Assembly: GCA_963855995.1 (NCBI GenBank)
Contig: OY979719.1
Coordinates: 16,587,312 to 16,651,311 of the forward strand
Direction: 5' to 3'
DNA: 64,000 nucleotides
Source: Muricea muricata
Taxonomy: Eukaryota > Cnidaria > Anthozoa > Malacalcyonacea > Plexauridae
Below the pieces are notes generated by a model, which saw only the letters and a list, made by a program, of their open reading frames with translations, was not told where the DNA came from and searched no databases. This document shows, in pieces, positions 57,008 through 64,000 of the stretch; the stretch's first letter is position 1, and every line of letters starts with the position of its first letter. The position numbers and the translations under genes are program-made.

Positions 57008-57938
57008 TCGCCCAGAAAAAAATTAGACAATTTAAAGTCGAATTGATTATGATTAAAGTGTTTGTCCAAGTCAACGCCATAGCGACAGTGCTGCGTTCAT
57101 TCTCGCTTTTGTTCCAAGGATATTTTAAGACATGAACGCCAATGCCCCATGGTAGAAAACAAACAAACGCCAATACGACAATTGCAAAGTAGGTTTTTGC
57201 CATTTTTATTTCACGTAAAAATGTAGCCATGTTTCCTGACACTTCGCCTCGACAATTACCACAATTAATCTCGTGATCGACTGCGTTGCATGCTGTAATA
57301 CTCTTTTTCTTTCTTGCAACACGAAATATTGAAATATACGTGAACAACGTTGTGCAACATAACGTGTAAATAGCAATCAGGACGATGATTTTTGATAGAA
57401 GTGGCAAAAACAAACGAGACACTACGTTTAGTATGTTGAGCAGCCAGAGTATAATCCAAATGAATATCAATCGCCTCTTTGTCGCTGTTTTACGGTGCCA
57501 AATAGGATGAATTATCGTCGTGTAACGCTCGATATTCAGTACGAGTAGAGTCAAAGCAGACATCCCCGTGAACAAGTAGATTGTGGACGTGTAAAATACT
57601 TTGTACGTGCAGTTCGGTGTTCCGTTTATTTCGTTGATGGCTTGCAACAAGAATGTGGAATGGACGATCGTTACCACAGCAAGATCCGCTGAAGAGAGCA
57701 GCATGATGCCAAAGTAGGATAATTTCGAGCGCATTTTTGTTGACTTCCAGAAAATATAGAGGACGAGAGAATTGAGGATTGTTCCAGCGATAGCAAACAC
57801 AATGTTTATAACACAGGCAGCTATGATGTTCCTGGTGTAAGAAGAAGCAGGCGAACGAATGACGTAGGATACCAGGCATTTCTCCAGGACTTGTTGGGCA
57901 TCTGAGAAGTTGAAGGAGCTCATCTTTCTTCTCCACAA
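56937..57938 (-). CDS. Rhodopsin-class G protein-coupled receptor, intronless
   Basis: A 333-residue seven-helix receptor in one exon. TM1 about 38-62 (N56 in GTILNSLVLY), TM2 75-97 (D85 in SSADLAVV), C110 at the top of TM3, TM3 ending in ERY (137-139), TM4 157-178, TM5 182-206, TM6 250-271 with FLPW (261-264), TM7 285-309. The usual NPxxY is altered to NSTLN, and the second extracellular loop is very short without the usual cysteine, as in melanocortin-type receptors. Glycosylation sites NFS (10) and NGT (105) are in outside segments. The ligand cannot be told. The first ATG is used; Met6 at 57,923 is an alternative start. It lies opposite to, and downstream of, the last visible TRPA exon. 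Single-exon GPCRs often expand by local duplication, as seen here. Confidence 0.92.
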   Translation of the reverse strand: MWRRKMSSFNFSDAQQVLEKCLVSYVIRSPASSYTRNIIAACVINIVFAIAGTILNSLVLYIFWKSTKMRSKLSYFGIMLLSSADLAVVTIVHSTFLLQAINEINGTPNCTYKVFYTSTIYLFTGMSALTLLVLNIERYTTIIHPIWHRKTATKRRLIFIWIILWLLNILNVVSRLFLPLLSKIIVLIAIYTLCCTTLFTYISIFRVARKKKSITACNAVDHEINCGNCRGEVSGNMATFLREIKMAKTYFAIVVLAFVCFLPWGIGVHVLKYPWNKSENERSTVAMALTWTNTLIIINSTLNCLIFFWANKMLRREALKLVKSFFSTAGGSS

Positions 57939-58700
57939 TTACTCTTCTGTTACGTGGCGGATAGCAGAATCACTTAAAACATCCACATACAAGGTAGTTG
58001 GTCAATACTGTAATGGGGTCATCATGAGTAGCAGCTGAGAGGGTGCGGGTCAATTGAACAGGAACCATTAAACAAGTGTCTACGGCCTTGCGGTTCATTA
58101 ATTAATAACATCCTGTTAAGCAGCACTTGTGATGTTGCTATATACTATGTCACTATAACTCTTTGGTATAACTCTAAATAAGTCTACGGTAAAAAGCCTA
58201 ATCGCTGCTATTTTTTTGCATTATCGATGTACTTTGAGCTAAGGTGCTTTCAGAAAATTGATTTCTTTTGCAATAGTATAGAATTCACTCAATCACATCG
58301 ACCAGCCTTTAACCAAAGTTCGCACACAGATATGCTGTATGTTATTTTGTACTATATCTTTGTTGTTGTCCGTAGCGAAATACGTATAGATTTGAAAAAA
58401 TAGATTTAATAAAGATTAACCACTAAGTATAGCTACACTGTACATATAAACAACTAACTTTACATACTATGACAAAATTCATATAAGTAAATGAATAGAA
58501 GTAAATCACACATGCAAAGCATTACTTAGCGGCGAGGAAGTCCAAAGGAGAAACTATGAAAGCTTATTTGTAAGGACTCCCTCGATTTCACACACATGGC
58601 ACACACATTAATCAATTTTGATATACAGCAAAAAATAAGAAAGGAATATTGCAAAATTTAAGAGAGCATATGAGCTATGAGACTAAAAGCGAAAATACCG
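57939..58700. other. GPCR 5' flank
   Basis: Presumed GPCR promoter and 5' UTR. Words in 57,955-58,140 (gtggcggatagcagaatcac, ttaagcagcac) recur, diverged, at 59,610-59,680. Nothing else recognised. Confidence 0.4.
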
Positions 58701-58709
58701 TCAATCAGA

Positions 58710-59176
58710 TCAGAAATCGTAACTGGACCTAAGAAAGGACTTCATCTTAACCTTAAAATGGCTTAGTGTAGAAACAGAAATAACTTCAACCGGTAAAGAA
58801 TTAAAAAGTTTTGGGCCTTGAAACCGCAAGAAAAATTGCCTTAGTTTTGTTCGACAATATGGAATTCGAAAATTTTCGACATTTTTTCTTTTTAGGCCAG
58901 GCAATTGAGCGTTTAGAGTAAACATATCATTAAAATAATTTGGCAAACTGTTATTTTTCCAAGAGAATAGAAACTGACCCATCTGTAATTTACAAATGTC
59001 ATGAAATTTTAGAATATTAAGTTCCTTATATAAGGGATTGGTGTGAGAGTCAAACTTAACTTTACTGATTATCCTGACTATTCGTTTCTGTAGTATAACA
59101 GACGCCCATACGATATTACAGTATTGAAGATATGGATACACAAGTCCATAATATAATGTTTTAAGTGATGATTTAA
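58710..59176 (-). mobile_element. 5'-truncated LINE fragment (reverse-transcriptase C-terminal region)
   Basis: The frame reads YYGLVYPYLQYCNIVWAS.., then LQKRIVRIISK, NPLYKELNILKFHDI and GPKLFNSLPVEV, ending RSSYDF and a stop. These are the conserved blocks that follow the polymerase core in non-LTR retrotransposons of the CR1/jockey type. The catalytic YADD part is absent, and about a dozen residues between WAS and LQKR seem deleted. Dead fragment, inserted between the GPCR and its relic. Confidence 0.85.
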
Positions 59177-59389
59177 ATATAACACGGACTTATGAAAGCA
59201 CTGAACGCTCTCGATCATCGTTGCGGTTGAATGCCAACTGAAGATCTGTTAAGTATAAACGGAAGTTTTTACAGCTAATGCCCAAACTTTAAATTCCGTT
59301 ACCTATTTCTATTTTCACGACATGTACCATAACGTTTACGATGTTTTTGAAATGGTTTCTGTGATGAATTGCTGAAAGACCTATAGAGC

Positions 59390-59720
59390 TTTTGAAAAGT
59401 TTAGAAAAAGTTAGGCTTCCCTTCTAAGCATTTTGTTCGCCCAGAAAAATGCCAAACAATTTAAAGTCGAGTTCATTGAGCTTAAATTGTTTGCCTAAGT
59501 GAGTGATTATAATTTCAAGTAGTATAATTTCGAGCGCCTTTTTGGTTCATGACTCTCAGAAAATATCAATTATTGAATGCTACGTACAGTACACGCACCA
59601 GTTTTAATCACGGAAGCATTTCGCGGATGACAGAATCACCTCACACTTGTTATGTGTCAGCGGGCTGTTGAGCAGCACTGAATGTTGATTAACTGACGCA
59701 CATCACACTCGTGACCATGG
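59390..59720 (-). pseudogene. GPCR relic
   Basis: 59,410-59,500 matches the TM7/C-terminal end of the intact GPCR (TTCTGGGCGAACAAAATGCT preserved); 59,515-59,570 matches its TM2 region (gataatttcgagcgc..). About 600 bp between them is missing. 59,605-59,680 resembles the GPCR 5' flank. It is a deleted third copy. Confidence 0.75.
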
Positions 59721-60045
59721 TTTTTGGTTAGTTTTAGGGTTAGTTTATGGTTAAGTCCAAGGTTAGTGTTTAAGGATAGACTTCGGGCAAGTGTTGTCGG
59801 GAACGGATTAGGGTTAGTGATGTGTCAATGTTTGCTTGGCGGGTTTGAGTTGGTTTTTGTGTTTGGGGCATGGTTATAATTAGTATTTGGTTTAGAACAT
59901 AGTGCATTTCTACATCATGTGGTAGAAAATTATGCCTGAAGTTTCCACGATATAATTTGTTGGAAACTTTAGACTAACATATGTATTTCTGGAATTGGAA
60001 TGTAAAATGTCCCTTACCTTTTATAATTATATGAGATCCCACAAT
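59721..60045. other. Spacer with telomere-like words
   Basis: 59,720-59,890 is rich in ggtt, gggttagt and ggattagggttag words, a degenerate interstitial telomeric tract. No gene. Confidence 0.5.
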
Positions 60046-60963
60046 TACCGTAAGTGCCTGTAAGGGTTGAAATGGCATCAGTGGAAGTTAAGGCTACAGT
60101 TAGTATAGAGATGAAAAATAGATTATATATAATGAATGCTTTAGTTAGAGGAGTTTATATTTAAAAAGCCGTAAGCACGCACGCGAGACTTAAAATCCGG
60201 TCTGAAATTCGAATTTCCGCTCTACTTTGAGTTTCTCTGGAATGTGCACGGTGGGTGTAAAACATAGATATAGGAGACCTAGATTGCTGACGTATACCTA
60301 GCGGAGGTGGGGCCAACAAGAGAAATCCAACATGGCGGAACAAGAGGGCAAAAAGACTATAGACTCTATTACAAAATCGACGATTTTTGCAAATTTTGCC
60401 GTCCCTTTGTTTCGAAACTCATCTGATCAAGTTTTATGGGAAGGAGAAACACAACGCAAAGATTTTAAGCATATATTTGAGTAAATTTAATGAAAAGGCG
60501 CAAAATTATTCATTGATAAAAGTTCATGTGAAATGGTCTCTTGGTGAGTTCGAGCGTTTCATTGCCTGAAATCCTCGCTATGTTGACATATAGCCTCTTG
60601 AATGGTTTCCTATATCGTAACAAGCATTCTGAAAACAATAGAGGAATAGTTTGAGAAATAATTGTCGTAATCGTATTCGTTCAAAACGTTCAAGACTAAT
60701 AGACTTGGAATCACATGTTGTGTCCATCCGAGATTGCTTGCAGTGTTTATTTAATCGATTTCATACATCTGCTTCTACAGACTGTCCGTGGACAAATAAA
60801 TTTTCAGTTTTAATTGTCTCCTTGAGTGTCATTTCAGGCTTTCAACTCAAGCGATATTATATAATCCTCAGTTTAACTTTAATGCTATTAGTAATTTTAA
60901 CACTACAATTTGAATTAGGTGCTTATTATATTGAGGTGACTTGGCTGAGTTGAAAAGCGCATA

Positions 60964-61654
60964 TAGTCGGCCGGCCAAGTTTTGAAATACATCGTTTGAT
61001 GGCAACTTTGTGTTAGAAAAGTACATTCGCGGTATTTGTCTTTGTATTGCTTGTGTGATATATGTTTGAGGTGTTACCAAGTCTAATTCGGGATTTTTAT
61101 GGGAAAAATCGAGAGACTGTGGCTATCTACTATTAAATTGTATTACAGCAAAAAATGTAAAATTTTATATTTAACAATAGTACAAAAGACTGCTAGCATC
61201 AGAAAAACTGCATATAAGACTCTTAAACCGTTTTTTATTCTCCAAATAGTTCTCAAGTTATTTGTTCTCAAACCCTCATTTTTAAGCTAGTTTTATTGCG
61301 CGATTTCGGGTCAATTTTCCCCTTTAAAACACAAATAACACGAAAACTATTTGAAGGATAAAAAAACTGTTTAAGAGTCTTATATGCAGGTTTTTGTGCT
61401 TTTTCTGATGATGCCAGTCGTTTTTTCTTATCGTTGAGCACGAAATTTCATATTTTTTACTGTAATACAATTTAATAGTAGATAGTCACAATCTCTCGAT
61501 TTCCCCCATAAAAATCCCGAATCAGCCTTGGTAACAACCCAAACCTTGCTAACTAGACTATAACCTATATCTTTCCTCTTGTTATCGGCTTCTAACACGA
61601 AGTTGCCATCAAGCTATTTTAGAAGCACTTTTTGATATCGTGGCCGGCCGACTA
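60964..61654. mobile_element. Inner fold-back A, ends TAGTCGGCCGGCC
   Basis: Ends tagtcggccggccaagtttt / ..cgtggccggccgacta, flanked by ATA on each side. Arms match over about 300 bp (gaaaaatcgagagactgtgg .. aagactcttaaaccgttttt and complement). Confidence 0.85.
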
Positions 61655-61656
61655 AT

Positions 61657-62591
61657 AAGATCAAAGGCTTGTGCTCATTAACTTTCATCATATGTAGTTT
61701 TCAACTTGTGTAGCAAGGTAACTCACCTCCATTAATAGGTGCCTGATAGTGACATGGGAGAGAACACTTACCATCACAAAGTTGGAACATTGTGATGACT
61801 AATATCAATTTACTTTCATTTCAGCAGTGATTAAAAACTGCAGTATCAGCACCAATTTAGTTTAAAAATTAGCAAGAACATTTTTAGTTTGGAGACACTA
61901 TGATTGACAGTTATGGTCATGTCTTCATAATTTACAGATTTGTATTTGAGACAAAGGTGCTCTAGCATATCTGAAATAGCCCTAAACAGCAAATTCAATA
62001 AAAAATTTACTTGAAAAATTACCGCATGAATGCAGTTAATTTTATTATTACTTTAATGTGACACCTAATTTTGTACATCCAAGCATAATAGTGAGAATTT
62101 AATGAGAAGATATTGTGAAATATAGTTATGTTCTATAATAATATACAACAATGCAGCTCAGAAAATATATCACCAAACTTTTGTTTAAGAAGTAACTCTC
62201 CACACTTGCATAAAGTATAAATAAACAATGTAAAATAATATTATATTAAAAAGAGAACAATTGCCTGTACAATAACTTTTTTCATTCTAACATCTCAAAT
62301 GCATATCTATAAATTATGAAGACAGGACCATAACAGCCAATCATAGTGTCTCTAAACTAAAAATGTTCTTGCTAATTTTTAAATAAATTGGTGCTGATCT
62401 TGCAGTTTCAGTAACTTCTGAAATGAAAGTAAATTGATATTAGTCATCACAATGTTCCAACTTTGTGTTGGTAAGTGTTCTCTCCCATGTCACTATCAGG
62501 CACCTATTAATGGATGTGAGTTACCTTGCTATATAAACAAGTTGAAAACTACACATGATGAAAGGTAATGACCATAAGCCTTTGATCTTAT
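61657..62591. mobile_element. Inner fold-back B
   Basis: Arms aagatcaaaggcttgtgctc .. gagacactatgattgacagt are mirrored from about 62,328 to 62,591, around an AT-rich 390-bp centre. Confidence 0.85.
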
Positions 62592-63935
62592 GCTCTTTTC
62601 AACTTTGGTAAGTTGCCTCAATATAATAAGCACCTATATAAATGTAGTGTTAAAATTACTTAAATATAATAGCAGTTAACTGAATAATATATAATATCAC
62701 TTGAGTTGAAAGCCAGAAATGACACTCAATTAAAACTGAAAATTTATTCGTCCACGGACAGTCTGTAGAAGCAGCCAGCAGGTGTTTGAAATCGATTAGA
62801 CAAACACTGCAAGCAATCTCTGGCGGACACAACATGTGACTTTTATCAATGAATAATTTTGCGCCTTTTCATTAAATTTACTCAAATATATGCTTAAAAT
62901 CTTTGCGTTATGTTTCTCCTTCCCATAAAACTTAATCAGATGAGTTTCGAAACAAAGGGACGGCAAAATTTGCAAAAATCGTCGATTTTGTAATAGAGTC
63001 TATAGTCTTTTTGCCCTCTTGTTCCGCCATGTTGGATTTCTCTTGTTGGCCCCGCCTCTGCTAGGTATACGTCAGCAATCTAGGTCTCCTTATCTATGGT
63101 GTAAAAGCAGTGCCAAATATAAAGTACTTCCTGTGATATTATTTTGTATGCTAGCTTTTGCGTCCTGAAATAAGCCCTCATATATATAAATCCGGGTCAA
63201 CTTGGCTTTTCTTAATAGCGATGAGTCTCAGGCAGCTGCCTGTCTTGCAGGAAACTTATTGAAAAAAATATATAAATTAATATCGCAATATATAAATGAA
63301 GCTATGACGCATTTGAGATATCTTTATGAAGACTCTTATTTTTACAGTTCATCACTATATTTCTATATTAACAGTTCTCCTATCACTATACCTAACATAA
63401 TCCATTTACATACTTCACAAACACCGAAACACAGTTATAATACCGTTCATTAATGCATCTTTTTATAATGTACAATGTATCTCATATATAGTCAACTTAT
63501 GATTGCAACTAATTTGAATATTTCATACGTTTTAACACAAACGGACGTGTATAGAAATACAGGTAACTTCGCGTGGGCAATTGGCCATTGACGACAAGCG
63601 AGCATACAGTAGAAGTTGCATACCCTTAAGCATTCTAGTATGTCGTATAGTTTTTCAAACTGCCACGCTGTTTGTGGTGAAAGTCTCTAGCACATACAAA
63701 TGAAAAATTCTGTTATATATTTTCAACTTCCTTCACAGGCTGAACAAACCTCGTTTAGGGGGGTTTATTGGTGGGCTGTGCGGGTCAGTGTCACTAGTCC
63801 GCCCGGTTTGAGGAGGAGGAAGATCCATAAATTCAATGATAAACAGGAAGTTTTAACTTCGAGGAATCAAGACCAGAGAGCTTAAACTACAACATCCTGT
63901 GCTATTTTCTACTGTTTCAATCGCGGTTTTGCGGT

Positions 63936-64000
63936 TTAGGAACTACCTCCAGCTGTTTTAAAAAAACTCTTGACGAGCTTTAGCGCTTCTCTTCTAAGCA
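63936..64000 (-). CDS. GPCR paralogue, C-terminal end only (cut by window edge)
   Basis: Reads LRREALKLVKSFFKTAGGSS and stop, one residue different from the intact GPCR (FFKTAGG against FFSTAGG). The frame is intact as far as visible. The 3' flank is also conserved, including the gaggaggaagat block. Confidence 0.8.
   Translation of the reverse strand, partial: LRREALKLVKSFFKTAGGSS

Larger units (their letters stand above)
60263..63098. mobile_element. 2.8 kb nested fold-back element with 8-bp duplication GTGTAAAA
   Basis: Ends CATAGATATAGGAGACCTAG / ..AGGTCTCCTTATCTATG. GTGTAAAA stands at 60,255-60,262 and 63,099-63,106; the empty site is present once at 55,854-55,861. Outer arms: about 60,263-60,960 and 62,592-63,098. 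The centre holds two further palindromes (listed separately). The six or so frames of 60-100 codons are non-coding. Confidence 0.93.
60046..64000. repeat. Segmental duplication, copy 2 (interrupted)
   Basis: Begins ccgtaagtgcctgtaagggt, as in copy 1 near 55,644, and resumes after the 2.8 kb insertion at 63,107. Single-base differences and small indels show the copies are not recent. It continues past the window edge. Confidence 0.85.

Noticed and set aside
57490..57936. 148-codon minus-strand frame overlapping the GPCR
   Set aside because: A shifted frame inside the GPCR gene, without family features.
60387..61290. Several 60-100 codon frames
   Set aside because: All lie in the fold-back element, with mirror frames on the other arm.

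Overview
This is eukaryotic, AT-rich animal DNA: multi-exon genes with GT-AG introns of 0.2-5 kb, no bacterial-style operons, and a very high load of short palindromic transposon relics. A single-exon rhodopsin-class GPCR in tandem copies, an ankyrin-rich TRPA channel gene, a DZANK1 orthologue and many miniature fold-back elements fit an early-branching metazoan, most likely a cnidarian. That taxonomic call is inference. Gene models were built by hand from reading frames, splice sites and phase agreement. Every junction of the two large models keeps frame.

Layout. 1-3.2 kb holds the last two exons of an unrecognised + strand gene. 4.9-5.2 kb holds the first two exons of another unrecognised + strand gene. 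5.3-12.3 kb is AT-rich DNA with no convincing gene. 12,317-32,474 (- strand) is a complete 21-exon gene for a DZANK1 orthologue (double zinc ribbon and ankyrin repeat protein). 32.5-37.0 kb is the spacer between two divergently transcribed genes; it carries a telomere-like (GCCCTA)n block and a tandem array of tRNA-like units. 36,975-55,289 (+ strand) holds 20 exons of a TRPA-family channel: the whole ankyrin domain, the pre-S1 region and S1. The remaining membrane segments are not visible in the window. 56.9-57.9 kb (- strand) is an intact intronless GPCR gene, followed by a LINE reverse-transcriptase tail, a GPCR relic, and a second copy of the GPCR 3' flank that runs off the right edge.

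The 55.6-64.0 kb region is a tandem segmental duplication with an offset of about 4.4 kb. The second copy was interrupted by a 2.8 kb fold-back element whose 8-bp target duplication can be verified against the uninterrupted first copy.

Introns and spacers are packed with hairpin/MITE elements. Several have readable target-site duplications (TTAA, TA or 8 bp), so their superfamily can be guessed. I found no operon, CRISPR array, phage or complete transposase. The unusual content is the architecture: nested fold-backs, the tRNA-like array, and a channel gene whose pore half is missing beside a GPCR duplication.
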